DNA of 64,000 nt, from IMG/VR virus record IMGVR_UViG_3300029319_000012, positions 42,406 through 106,405 of that record; one strand, written 5' to 3'. Below are positions 1-8,627 of the stretch, piece by piece. Under the pieces are notes generated by a model that worked only from the letters and a program-made list of their open reading frames with translations, made no database searches and had not been told where the DNA came from. The translations under genes were made by a program, and so were the position numbers. The first letter of the stretch is position 1. Each line of letters opens with the position of its first letter. This DNA comes from a virus.

Positions 1-489
1 GTTATTCATTTACGTGCAGGGGACAGGCTTTTTTATAAGAATGAGTTCGATACAAAGCCAACTGCTGAGCATTTTAAAAATGCAATAAAAAACTTTAATT
101 TTGATGGTTTACATATTGTCTCTGATATGCCAAAATGGGAGCATATAAATACTAAAGATTTAAACCATATGAGTTTTCATTATAATGTACCAAAAAAACA
201 AAGAGTAGAAGCACAAAAATCTGTTGACTACTTTAATTCTCTTGTTGATTGCTTTTCAAAATATAATCCTGTTTTTAAAAAGAGAAGCGTGGCTGATGAT
301 TTTCAGTTTATTAGGGGCTTTAAAAATATTTTATTTCAACACGGCACCATGAGCTGGTGGGCTGCTGCTTTAAGTGAAGCCGAAAGAGTGGGTGTTTACG
401 GTCCCTGGCGTCCATGGAAAGGCGCCTCAAACAAAAATTTAAGCAATGTGCCAATTGATAGTTGGTTTAAGTGGGGTGAGGATGTCTGA
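1..489 (+). CDS. glycosyltransferase, C-terminal part (GT11/O-fucosyltransferase-like)
   Basis: The reading frame is open from base 1, so the gene begins upstream of the window; the first internal Met codon is at 127. The visible 162 residues carry an HLRAGDR segment near residue 4 and, near residue 115, a GTMSWWAA segment. In alpha-1,2-fucosyltransferase-like (GT11) and related families, an HxRxGD-type segment and a later SxxSWW-type segment both bind the nucleotide-sugar donor. The product probably transfers a sugar to a glycan in the cytoplasm. It overlaps the next gene, a sugar-nucleotide epimerase, by 8 bases, which supports a shared carbohydrate role. The family assignment rests on two motifs and could be another GT-B fold glycosyltransferase. 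Confidence 0.6.
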   Translation, partial: VIHLRAGDRLFYKNEFDTKPTAEHFKNAIKNFNFDGLHIVSDMPKWEHINTKDLNHMSFHYNVPKKQRVEAQKSVDYFNSLVDCFSKYNPVFKKRSVADDFQFIRGFKNILFQHGTMSWWAAALSEAERVGVYGPWRPWKGASNKNLSNVPIDSWFKWGEDV

Positions 490-1360
490 TAAAAAAAGAT
501 GCTTGGTGACAGGACACAAAGGATACATTGGTTCTAAGCTATACAACAAGCTACAAAACATGGGTCATGAGGTTTTAGGGATTGATTTAGTTGATGGCGA
601 TGATCTATGCATGCTTAATTCTAACGATCATGCAAAGTATTTTAATTTTCAACCAGAGTATATATTTCATTTAGCATGCTGGCCACGTGTTGGATTCAGT
701 ATTGAAAACCCTGTAGCAACTATGAAAAATAATGTAATGGCTGGAACAGTCTTATTAGATTATGCAAAAAAAGTGGGCGCCAAAAGAGTTATTTACTCTA
801 GTTCTTCATCGATTCTTGGCAACGGTCAAGGACCTGAAAGTCCATATGCGCTACAAAAAATGGTTACAGAGGTTGAGTGCAAGTTATACGCTTCCCTTTA
901 TGATATTGACACAGTTTCTTTGCGTTATTTTAACGTTTACTCAGAAGATCAACAAGCAGATGGTCCATATGCAACAGCCATATGCAATTGGATGAAGTAT
1001 ATTAAAGAAGATAAAACACCATTTATTACAGGTGATGGAGAGCAGCGACGAGACATGTTGCATGTTGACGATGCTATCTCTGCCAATATATTTGCCATGG
1101 AAAGAGGTGAAAACTTTAATGGCGGCGTATATGATGTTGGTACCGGAAACAACATATCGCTAAACGAAGTAAAGCATATTGTAAATGGCTTCTTCCCTGA
1201 TGTATCTTTTGAATACCGTGACGATAGACCAAATGAAGTTAGAGAAACAAAAGCTTTAATTTATCCATTAAAACAATTAGGTTGGCAAACCAATATTACA
1301 ATTGAATCAGGAATATCTAGTTGTTTTGAAAATCTAAAACAGGAGTTAGAAAATGTATAA
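482..1360 (+). CDS. NAD-dependent nucleotide-sugar epimerase/dehydratase (extended SDR)
   Basis: The 292-residue product has the hallmarks of extended short-chain dehydrogenases acting on nucleotide sugars. These are an N-terminal Rossmann nucleotide-binding loop (GHKGYIG, residues 11-17), a serine-rich strand (about 105-110) and the catalytic YxxxK (YALQK, residues 122-126). UDP-glucose 4-epimerase and related enzymes are the usual members. The ATG at 482 is chosen because a purine-rich GGGGTGAGG lies just upstream and the Rossmann loop then starts at residue 11; an in-frame start at 446 would add 12 residues inside the preceding gene. Its position directly after a glycosyltransferase suggests the two make or modify one glycan. 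The substrate cannot be told. Confidence 0.85.
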   Translation: MSDKKRCLVTGHKGYIGSKLYNKLQNMGHEVLGIDLVDGDDLCMLNSNDHAKYFNFQPEYIFHLACWPRVGFSIENPVATMKNNVMAGTVLLDYAKKVGAKRVIYSSSSSILGNGQGPESPYALQKMVTEVECKLYASLYDIDTVSLRYFNVYSEDQQADGPYATAICNWMKYIKEDKTPFITGDGEQRRDMLHVDDAISANIFAMERGENFNGGVYDVGTGNNISLNEVKHIVNGFFPDVSFEYRDDRPNEVRETKALIYPLKQLGWQTNITIESGISSCFENLKQELENV

Positions 1361-1529
1361 ACTATCAGACGAAGCGCTCGGAGCTGTTATGCTCGCGCTA
1401 CAAAATTCATTAATGCATCAAACGGATATTGTCCCAGTTTTAAAGAACTTTGATTTTAAGCCCGATGACAAAAGCGAGCTTTATGTGATGAATCCGCCTA
1501 TTCTTAAAATGGATCATCCAGAAGAATGA
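1353..1529 (+). CDS. small conserved-type phage protein, 58 aa
   Basis: A 58-residue frame starts at ATG 1353, overlapping the last codons of the epimerase gene (stop at 1360). It ends with a TGA at 1527-1529 that overlaps the start of the zinc-ribbon gene in an ATGA junction. The upstream sequence contains AGGAG (about 1341-1345), at good distance for ribosome binding. The product is acidic and largely soluble, with a hydrophobic helix-like N-terminal half (LGAVMLALQNSL) and a short C-terminal segment rich in Pro, Asp and Glu. The tight coupling on both sides supports a real gene. I recognise the style of a small protein shared by marine T4-like phages but know no function. Confidence 0.7.
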   Translation: MYKLSDEALGAVMLALQNSLMHQTDIVPVLKNFDFKPDDKSELYVMNPPILKMDHPEE

Positions 1530-1792
1530 TGCCAAAATACATCTATAAGTGTAAAAATTGCGATAGTCTTTTAACTTTTTATCATTCTGTATCTGAAAAC
1601 AGATCAGACTGCACAGAGTGTGGAACAAAAGATATTTTAGTTAAAACACCGCCAAATTTTATGCTGTATAAAGATGTTGATCAAAATAAGAAAGTCGGAG
1701 ATGAAGTTAAAAAATCAATTGAGGACTTTAGATCCGATCTTGAAGATGAGAAGCAGAGGTTAAGAGAGAGTGTTTGGCAACCAGATGATTAA
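1526..1792 (+). CDS. FmdB-like zinc-ribbon protein
   Basis: The 88-residue product starts with a compact zinc ribbon. Cys9 and Cys12 (CKNC), then Cys29 and Cys32 (CTEC), are arranged as in the FmdB/CxxC_CXXC_SSSS putative regulatory family, where the ribbon is N-terminal and begins with MPxYxYxC. The rest is charged and probably helical. Two ATG codons lie in tandem at 1526 and 1529; the family pattern (MPKY) suggests the second may be the true start. The gene overlaps both neighbours. FmdB-like proteins are often called regulators on weak grounds, so a nucleic-acid or metal-binding role is an inference. Confidence 0.75.
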   Translation: MMPKYIYKCKNCDSLLTFYHSVSENRSDCTECGTKDILVKTPPNFMLYKDVDQNKKVGDEVKKSIEDFRSDLEDEKQRLRESVWQPDD

Positions 1793-2177
1793 ATATGGAT
1801 TAGCGGCATCTGTCATTATCAATGCTGTTTTTTTAATGTATGTGCTTGGTGTAGTTTATTTTTTGCTATACGTGAGTGCTTTAATTAATATTTTATTAAT
1901 TGTTTACTGTGTAACTCTTTTAAGAAAAGAAAATAGACTCAGGGATGATGTCATGTCAATTTTTAAGTCTATAGAGGAATTTTCAGATCATTTAGATAAT
2001 TTATATTCTCTAGAGACTTTTTATGGGGATGAAACCATTCAAGGCTTAATCGACCACTCTAGAGGTGTCATTAATGATATTGTCAATATGCAAGAAAAAT
2101 ATTATGATGACGTAGAAGTTGAGGAAATTAAGTATGACGAAGCCCAAGAGGACGCGCCGGAAAAGGACAACGAATAG
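1785..2177 (+). CDS. small membrane protein of unknown function
   Basis: The product has two closely spaced hydrophobic segments in the first 45 residues (LAASVIINAVFLMYVLGVVY, then a run ending LLIVYCVTLL), followed by a charged, helical, soluble tail ending in an acidic stretch. This predicts a hairpin in the inner membrane with a cytoplasmic tail of about 80 residues. I place the start at ATG 1785, which overlaps the zinc-ribbon stop codon; a GTG at 1770 is also in frame. The 3' end overlaps the gp55 gene by 44 bases. No known family is recognised. Confidence 0.65.
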   Translation: MIKYGLAASVIINAVFLMYVLGVVYFLLYVSALINILLIVYCVTLLRKENRLRDDVMSIFKSIEEFSDHLDNLYSLETFYGDETIQGLIDHSRGVINDIVNMQEKYYDDVEVEEIKYDEAQEDAPEKDNE

Positions 2178-2835
2178 GTACTTTACCAAAGTACATGAAG
2201 ACGCAATAATTAAATATGCTTTAACAGACTCTAGAGCTGTTAGATCTGATTTATATATTGAGTTTATCGAGCCAGCTTTTCACGAGATGGTAGAAAAGAT
2301 TGTTTTTACATATAAGTTTAATAATCTACCAAACATTGATTATTTAAAAGATGATTGTAAAATATGGCTAATGACAATCCTTGATAAGTATGATCCTAAC
2401 AGAAAGTCAAAAGCGTTCTCTTATTTTAGTGTTATTACAAAAAATTGGTTTATTCATAAAGTAAAGCAAAACTCTAAAAAACTTAAAAGAGATCTTAAGT
2501 ATGAAGATCTAACTAAAGAAACAGAGATTAAAGAGTTAATTGTAGAAAATACTTATGAATCTGACAGAGAAGAAAGAGAATTTTGGATGCATCTTTTTCA
2601 AGAGATGGAAAGTTGGGAAAAGCTTAAGCTTAAAGATAATGAGAAAAAAGTACTTGATGCCATAAAAATTCTATTTGACAGCATTGAACAAATTGAGATT
2701 TTTAACAAAAAAGCTATTTACCTATACATGAGAGAAATCACAGGGTTGAATACAAAACAGATTGTCAATAACCTGAATAGAATCAGAAAAAGGTATAGGA
2801 GCTTTGTTGTCGAATGGCAAAAGGGAAACATATAG
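2134..2835 (+). CDS. 55: late-transcription sigma factor gp55
   Basis: The 233-residue product resembles T4 gp55, the small sigma-like factor that binds host core RNA polymerase and recognises the late promoter -10 element. Seen in the sequence are a basic N-terminus, a helical central region containing the sigma-region-2-like run KYDPNRKSKAFSYFS (about residues 90-104), and a C-terminal helix-turn-helix-like part (REITGLNTKQIVNNLNRIRKRY). Start ATG 2134 is preferred over the TTG at 2119 because GAGG lies nine bases upstream. In T4, late transcription also needs gp33 and the sliding clamp gp45; neither is in this window. The gene sits beside the tail genes it would control. Confidence 0.85.
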   Translation: MTKPKRTRRKRTTNRYFTKVHEDAIIKYALTDSRAVRSDLYIEFIEPAFHEMVEKIVFTYKFNNLPNIDYLKDDCKIWLMTILDKYDPNRKSKAFSYFSVITKNWFIHKVKQNSKKLKRDLKYEDLTKETEIKELIVENTYESDREEREFWMHLFQEMESWEKLKLKDNEKKVLDAIKILFDSIEQIEIFNKKAIYLYMREITGLNTKQIVNNLNRIRKRYRSFVVEWQKGNI

Positions 2836-3110
2836 ATTCTGACGAATATATCAATGAAGCGATTGATAACGTTAGGAAAGACCGCGCTATGGCTTCGACT
2901 TTGCTTATAGAGGTCATGAAGCTTCTTAAGTCAGATGAAAACAAGCATCAATACTCTGGTCCTGTTGCAGCAAAATATTTAGAAACACTGCAGCGCTCAA
3001 ATGAGCAGCTTGTTAAGCTAGCTTCATTAATGTCAAAAAAAGAAGCAGCAGTGGCAGACATGTCTTCTATTGATAAATCTGACATATATGATATGATCAA
3101 AGAGGATTAG
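2814..3110 (+). CDS. small helical phage protein, unknown function
   Basis: A 98-residue, mostly helical and charged protein whose start overlaps the end of gene 55 by 22 bases, with AGGAG about 11 bases upstream. Its middle (GPVAAKYLETLQRSNEQLVKLA) is amphipathic and could form a coiled coil. There is no membrane segment or cysteine. Position between gp55 and the tail-hub genes does not settle a role; a small structural or chaperone protein is possible. I do not recognise a family with a known function. Confidence 0.7.
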   Translation: MAKGKHIDSDEYINEAIDNVRKDRAMASTLLIEVMKLLKSDENKHQYSGPVAAKYLETLQRSNEQLVKLASLMSKKEAAVADMSSIDKSDIYDMIKED

Positions 3111-3112
3111 AT

Positions 3113-6100
3113 GTGTCAAGAACAGTAGAAAATTGGGATTTTGCCAGGGTTCATGATTTTGGAATGATCAATAAGATCAATTCATCTATTCTAAGGTCCA
3201 GATACAACCCAAGAAACGGCGGCTTTGAAGAAGTTAAAAAGCTAATCAGCAGGCAATATGAATTTAATATTTTGCCTGAGCACCATGGTCCACATTTAGC
3301 AGTTGTCCTTAAAGTGTTAAATGATGGCGCAGACGGCATTTATGCTAGAACAAAAAGCTATAGAAGTTTTTTAAGCGATGATTCGCCCGGCGGGGCAGGT
3401 ACAAATCCAAATTTAGTCTTCAGTGAATTAAATCGATCTTTAGGACCAGACGGCGCAAAGCGCAATTTAACTCGTGTTATAGCAAAAGTGCCTGATTATG
3501 ATATCGACTTGCCATGGCCAGAAACAGCCTTTGATCGCAGAGCCTTAAATCTTCATGGTGAATATTGGGCACAATCAACAGACAAACAGTTTAGTAATCT
3601 AAAAGCCGGTCAAGTAATATTAGTTGTTTTTAATAACACGACAATTCGCTCCGCTGCAGCCGATGGAGAATATTCTGGTTTGATTGTTGGCGTCCCCACT
3701 GCCAGGTTTATGAATAGTCTTGCTTTTGCTTCAAACAATGCGGTCTCTTCATTTGAGCCTGTAAACTGCCCTAGCCCACGGCTTTTAATTGGACCAACTG
3801 GAAAAAAAGTTGTTGTTGAAACAAAATCTGATATGCCTACTAGGTTTTTACAAAATATTAAAAGTAAAATAAAAACAGGTATTTATGGAGATGGCACGAT
3901 ACAAACAAAAACACATTTTTCTAATTGCTTAAGTGCCTTTACAATTTCTCACAAAAACAAAATTAACAGCCCAGCCCCTGGTCCATCAAGTGCTTTTATA
4001 TGGGTTGGGCACCTTAGATCAAATGGACCATTGGATTTGCTTGACAGGGCAATGTCTAAGGGCAGAGAAACAATTATATACGCACCAAGGCACTTTGATA
4101 TTAATGCACCATTTGAGATAAAATATTATCTTCATGATTTTGCTGGTTTTGGTCGAGCATGGATTGAGGGTCCAGATACAGCGATTGATAAAGCTGCCAA
4201 GGCAGACCCTGAGCTTGGCGGTCCTAACGATTTTGTAACAAAAATCGCCCCTGCTATTAATGACATGATTAAAGATAAAAGAAACTTTATTTTAGTCATA
4301 CCAGAACTTATGCATTCTATGGGCTTTGGAACGGGCAATACAGAAACTGGCAGGGTCAGCGCCCTAGCAAACGGTGAACTATTTTCTGATGGCAATCATC
4401 CTTTTAAGCCAGAGTTTATTCCTCAAGAACGCTTGAGGTCAACTCCTCTAATGACGGATCCACAAATGCGGGCTGCAGTGTTTGGGTACTTAAACACAAT
4501 GTCTGCAAAAGTTGGTGAAAAGCTGTCAACAATAACCCTGCTAACAGGACGATCAGTTTCCTCTTTTACAGCTGGCTATACATCTGGAGATTTTCAAAAT
4601 TTTCATTCAGATGTTTTAGAAATATTGGAGCAATATTTAGGGGTAGATTATTCTTTATTAGATTACACACACCTAATCGGAGATAATGCCGGCGCACTTA
4701 CAATAGCCTCAATGGGTTCAACAATAGCTGCCAGCGAAAGCCACAATGCAGGACAAGATTCTTTCAACAGCATGATTGCAGCTGCTAAAGTTAGGAGGAT
4801 TGATTTTATTGACAGAGGCAGTGCCAATCAGACACTTGGCTTGTTTGAAAAAGCACCACCAGTCCAGTTTTATGAAGATTTTTTAAGCAATCTTAGCACG
4901 CCCTTGGAATTTAATTATGTTACTTTTCACAAAGGCGGCTCTTCTGTTGGTGCTTCTAGAACATTTTTCGATTTGTTGCCACCAGAAATTCACGTTAATG
5001 AGTTTTCAACGAATTACACTGCTGGCGTCGATGGCTTTGCTTTTTCTTTGAATAATGGTCCTGGAACTATTAATTTATTATTGCATAAGCCATCCAGCGG
5101 CGCCTCCACAGATGCAGCTACAGGGCTGTGCTTTTCCTATAAAAGTGATAATGACCAGGCGCCAGTTCGTCCAGCTGGTTCTTACACTTATCAACAGCCC
5201 TCAACCACACCAAATCATGCTGGCGCTCTGCAGAGATCATCAGGAAACCGCGAGGTTGCAGAAAGATTAGAAAAAATTACCAATCGAAACGTTATTTTAT
5301 CTTATTTTGAAACAGCGCTGCAGAGAATATCAACTAACGGATTAGCTGCTTTTTGCAACGATGACGAAAGTGTCCCACAAAATCAGTTAGTATATCAAAA
5401 ATATTGCGAAAATGGTATAGTAAATACACAGCAGGGTGGCATTTTTGCGATAGATCATTCATCTTGGATTGAAAATCGGTTTGGTCAATTAAAAGACAAT
5501 TATTTTCTTATTCCATTTTATACACAACTGAGTCAAATAAACTCTGAGGACGATTTCAAAGCACAAATAGAAGAATATAAAGCTGCTCTAGAAGAAGCTA
5601 AAAAAGAAATAAAAGAGTCGCCTGAAATTAACACATCAGTTGTTCCTGCGTTGGCATCGCTTAACGGAGCTACTATAAAAAAACGTTATGATTTATTAAA
5701 AACTTTTAATAAGGATTATTGGACTTCAGGCGGCGCGTATCAGTTTATGCTGGGGGTTGATAGTTTTAACAGTGCAGACGAAGCAACATCGTTATTGGAT
5801 CCAGCCGGCGGTTTTATTGGCGAAGTTTTATACGCTAATGCAAAAGCAGAAGCTTATGAAGAGATGGTTAAAGCTTTGGAGTCAAAAAAAGAAGATTTTG
5901 CAGAGCGCAATAAAGACCAAAGAGTTGCAACCAGTTTTGATTGTAAGCCAAATTCGAAAAGAATCAGCGAGCTGGGCGTTCGTCGACAAGGAAACGAAGG
6001 AAAAGTTGGAGACTCAGTTGATGTAGGCTGTTCTGGTCTTACCGTTCAAACTATTCGCGGAGCTTTTAGAAATACTAGAGATATTGTTTCATTTCTGCCT

Positions 6101-7216
6101 TATACTCCATCCTCTAGCGATTTTGAACCATTTGAAAAAATATCTAACGTAAGAGTTTCAAAAAACAATACTGGCATAAAAGAGAAAATTTCACAAAAAT
6201 ATTCTGAGTTTGGCAAAACTGCAGAGGCTGCAGATTTTAAAGGAATAGAAACAATTGTTAGAGTTAAAGATAACGCACAAGGAAGAATAGGAGCTGGATC
6301 TAAACGAAGTGTAAAAGTGTTTGGCTGCATAGCAAGATTAATTTCTGAATCTTGGGCAGAGGCTACTAGGCGATCTGGCTACTTGCCGTTCAGAGCTGTT
6401 AATGGGCTGGTGGGCGATCTTGGCGTTGAAGGAATAACTGCGTATTCAAGGGGCGTTTCCCCTTTTGCTTACGGGCTAGCTATAACAATTGATCCTTTTT
6501 TATGCCTTAGCGTGTCACCTGAAAATATGACTAATTCAATATGGACTGGTGCTTGGACTCCAAGCTTAACAAGCACAAAGGTGGTGGTTGAGCAGTTAAT
6601 GGAGTACGGTGTTTTTAAAACAGCTTCTGTTGATAATTTTAGAAAACTAGCTTTCACAAATGTTGCATCAAGGCAACTACGAGATGTTGGGGCACTCAAT
6701 CAAGCTTTTGTTGAAGGTGCCTATAACGTAGATATTGATGATATTAACAAATTGATGCAGCTAGCAAATGATAATAGTATTGGCGCTTATGGCAAGATAT
6801 CAAGAGATGCCGCAGGCTCATCAATTTGTCCTGTGATGGCAAATCCAACCAAGTGGATGGTTGAGTTTTGTGAAAGAAGTGGGATGAGATGGTACAATTC
6901 TTTCTTTTTAAAGAAAAGATGGAATCAAGGATCAAAAAAATGGATTGATATTCAAGCTGGGACGGCAAATGATTTTACCAGCAGAGAAAAAAACTTTTTA
7001 AGTAGAGTGTATGATATTCCAAATATCGTTGAAAGAGTTAGAGCTGTATCTGTTGATTTTAGAAAACCATATCATAGAATAGATAAGCATGCTCAATTCA
7101 TGTTTACGGATTTAAGAACACCATATATTCCATTTTCAGAAATTGTGCAAGCTAAGAATGCGGTTGATGCTATGGCACGTGCCTTCGCTGCACGAGATCG
7201 CGCGTTAGCAGATTGA
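3113..7216 (+). CDS. large virion protein, OB-fold plus peptidase-like domain; probable tail hub component
   Basis: This 1367-residue protein starts at GTG 3113 (AGAGG eight bases upstream); the ATG at 3111 is out of frame and stops at once. Residues about 120-200 read like the OB-fold domain of T4 gp5-type hub proteins (VIAKVPDYDIDLPWP, then GQVILVVFNN). A middle alpha/beta region (about 300-560) is unassigned, and a helical segment lies near 815-850. Residues about 1069-1130 resemble a zinc D,D-peptidase of family M15: an arrangement like SxHxxGxAxD is visible as SPFAYGLAITID, but with Phe in place of the zinc-binding His. It may be a degenerate muralytic domain. The next gene encodes a spike-like protein, which fits a hub role. 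Domain calls are by eye. Confidence 0.5.
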   Translation: MSRTVENWDFARVHDFGMINKINSSILRSRYNPRNGGFEEVKKLISRQYEFNILPEHHGPHLAVVLKVLNDGADGIYARTKSYRSFLSDDSPGGAGTNPNLVFSELNRSLGPDGAKRNLTRVIAKVPDYDIDLPWPETAFDRRALNLHGEYWAQSTDKQFSNLKAGQVILVVFNNTTIRSAAADGEYSGLIVGVPTARFMNSLAFASNNAVSSFEPVNCPSPRLLIGPTGKKVVVETKSDMPTRFLQNIKSKIKTGIYGDGTIQTKTHFSNCLSAFTISHKNKINSPAPGPSSAFIWVGHLRSNGPLDLLDRAMSKGRETIIYAPRHFDINAPFEIKYYLHDFAGFGRAWIEGPDTAIDKAAKADPELGGPNDFVTKIAPAINDMIKDKRNFILVIPELMHSMGFGTGNTETGRVSALANGELFSDGNHPFKPEFIPQERLRSTPLMTDPQMRAAVFGYLNTMSAKVGEKLSTITLLTGRSVSSFTAGYTSGDFQNFHSDVLEILEQYLGVDYSLLDYTHLIGDNAGALTIASMGSTIAASESHNAGQDSFNSMIAAAKVRRIDFIDRGSANQTLGLFEKAPPVQFYEDFLSNLSTPLEFNYVTFHKGGSSVGASRTFFDLLPPEIHVNEFSTNYTAGVDGFAFSLNNGPGTINLLLHKPSSGASTDAATGLCFSYKSDNDQAPVRPAGSYTYQQPSTTPNHAGALQRSSGNREVAERLEKITNRNVILSYFETALQRISTNGLAAFCNDDESVPQNQLVYQKYCENGIVNTQQGGIFAIDHSSWIENRFGQLKDNYFLIPFYTQLSQINSEDDFKAQIEEYKAALEEAKKEIKESPEINTSVVPALASLNGATIKKRYDLLKTFNKDYWTSGGAYQFMLGVDSFNSADEATSLLDPAGGFIGEVLYANAKAEAYEEMVKALESKKEDFAERNKDQRVATSFDCKPNSKRISELGVRRQGNEGKVGDSVDVGCSGLTVQTIRGAFRNTRDIVSFLPYTPSSSDFEPFEKISNVRVSKNNTGIKEKISQKYSEFGKTAEAADFKGIETIVRVKDNAQGRIGAGSKRSVKVFGCIARLISESWAEATRRSGYLPFRAVNGLVGDLGVEGITAYSRGVSPFAYGLAITIDPFLCLSVSPENMTNSIWTGAWTPSLTSTKVVVEQLMEYGVFKTASVDNFRKLAFTNVASRQLRDVGALNQAFVEGAYNVDIDDINKLMQLANDNSIGAYGKISRDAAGSSICPVMANPTKWMVEFCERSGMRWYNSFFLKKRWNQGSKKWIDIQAGTANDFTSREKNFLSRVYDIPNIVERVRAVSVDFRKPYHRIDKHAQFMFTDLRTPYIPFSEIVQAKNAVDAMARAFAARDRALAD

Positions 7217-7220
7217 TCAT

Positions 7221-7249
7221 TTTACAATAATTTTTTCATAGGATATAAT
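7221..7249 (+). promoter_or_regulatory. sigma-70-like promoter before the spike gene
   Basis: The 40-base gap holds TTTACA (7221-7226), a 17-base spacer and a perfect TATAAT (7244-7249). The match to the host housekeeping consensus is 11 of 12. Transcription would be expected to start about seven bases after the -10 box, at or next to the ATG at 7257, so a transcript from here would have almost no leader. The only Shine-Dalgarno-like AGGA (7240-7243) overlaps the -10 box. AT-rich DNA gives chance matches, so the site is a candidate only. Confidence 0.45.
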
Positions 7250-7256
7250 AAACAGC

Positions 7257-8615
7257 ATGCCCTCTAACATATCAATAACACAGGCGCAAAAGTCATCAGC
7301 TGATGGTCCAGTTTCTGTAACAAGAGTTTCAGTGACAGACGCTAGCGGACAACCAACTGCAGCTTTGACTACAACTTCAAAACAAAAAGCAGACAAGTTT
7401 GTTAATGAACAGCTTGATAAACATCCAGATGCTACAATAAACAATACACCCGCTGATGAATATAAACAAGAATCTGAGGCAAATCAAAATTTACCACAGA
7501 TATCACCCCCGCCTGCACCAGCACCAGCTCCTGAGCAAGGTCTAGGCGAAGAGAGCATATATGATGAAGCGCAAGGATCGTTCCCCGGTCCCCGTGGCGA
7601 AGAAACTACAAGACCGCCTGCGCTCACAAAACAAACAAGATTTACTGCTGGTGTGCATCCAGACAGACTTCAAAGCTATGACAGATTAACTGAGGCAGAA
7701 AAAGTTAAGTTTGGGGTAAATGGTGCATGCGGAAATATAAAAATGCAACCAAAATGCCATAGACCAAAAGCATTTAATGAAGAGGTCTTTAGAAACCCTG
7801 ATGGGAATGCGTTTATTGTTCTTGGAAGCGACCGCCCCGGTCGAAAACACACAGGCTATGGAGGCGCCGCTCATACTCAAACAGATGCAATTGATATATG
7901 TGTTGGCTTAGGAGGACCTAATCCGTATGAATACAGAAAGGCATATAATTCTGAAACGCGCAAAATGGAATATAAACTAAAAGAAACAAACCCTAATTTT
8001 TTTGAGGATGCTGCAAGAATTTATTTAAGCCAAAAAACTGATGTTGACAGAAACTTTGGTCTAAGACAATTTAAAGGAAAATCAAACGATTATGATGCAC
8101 CAGCCGGCGCAACTGGCGCTAAGTCTGCTATCGGAGTAAAAGCAGATCATATTAGAGTTATTGGGCGTGAGACAATTGATATTGTAACAGGCACCGACAG
8201 TAAAAATTCTGCAGGTGGTGATATAAATGGTGAAAAAACTGGCATCAATATTGTTGCCAATAATCAATATGATACCTTGCAACCAATGGTGCTAGGAACA
8301 AATGCAACATTGGCTTTTGACAGTCTGGCAGATAAAGTTGCAGAGCTAGCTACAATTGTTGAGGCATTTACAGAGTATCAGCTAGAGTACAATAATGTAA
8401 TTGCTACACACGACCATATCTCGCCTTTTTTTGGAATTCCAACAACCCAATCTAAACAATTGTTACAGTCAATATTTAGCACAACTTTTAAATTTTTTAA
8501 CAATACTAAAATGAGCATAATCAAGCATTTAACAAATTTATCTGGGTTTAAATCAAAATATTTGCGAGACAGTGGTAAATACTTTATACAAAGCGATAAT
8601 AATAAAACAAATTAA
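7257..8615 (+). CDS. baseplate central spike protein (gp5-type beta-helix, no lysozyme domain)
   Basis: The 452-residue product has a low-complexity N-terminal part with a proline/alanine linker (about residues 83-95). A conserved-looking middle follows (NAFIVLGSDRPGRKHTGYGG near 190, then DIDICVG-like strands). Next comes a repetitive beta segment (GVKADHIRVIGRETIDIVTG, then GINIVANNQ), typical of the intertwined beta-helix of phage and type VI spikes. The end carries an ATHDHISPFFG motif, as commonly follows such spikes. No lysozyme-type catalytic domain is visible, unlike T4 gp5. The preceding 1367-residue gene could supply the enzyme and OB-fold parts. Start ATG 7257 has no well-placed Shine-Dalgarno. 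Confidence 0.65.
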   Translation: MPSNISITQAQKSSADGPVSVTRVSVTDASGQPTAALTTTSKQKADKFVNEQLDKHPDATINNTPADEYKQESEANQNLPQISPPPAPAPAPEQGLGEESIYDEAQGSFPGPRGEETTRPPALTKQTRFTAGVHPDRLQSYDRLTEAEKVKFGVNGACGNIKMQPKCHRPKAFNEEVFRNPDGNAFIVLGSDRPGRKHTGYGGAAHTQTDAIDICVGLGGPNPYEYRKAYNSETRKMEYKLKETNPNFFEDAARIYLSQKTDVDRNFGLRQFKGKSNDYDAPAGATGAKSAIGVKADHIRVIGRETIDIVTGTDSKNSAGGDINGEKTGINIVANNQYDTLQPMVLGTNATLAFDSLADKVAELATIVEAFTEYQLEYNNVIATHDHISPFFGIPTTQSKQLLQSIFSTTFKFFNNTKMSIIKHLTNLSGFKSKYLRDSGKYFIQSDNNKTN

Positions 8616-8627
8616 TCAGGAACATTC

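Noticed and set aside
3111-3128. ATG 3111 as start of the 1367-residue gene
   Set aside because: That frame stops after five codons; the GTG at 3113 is the start of the long frame.
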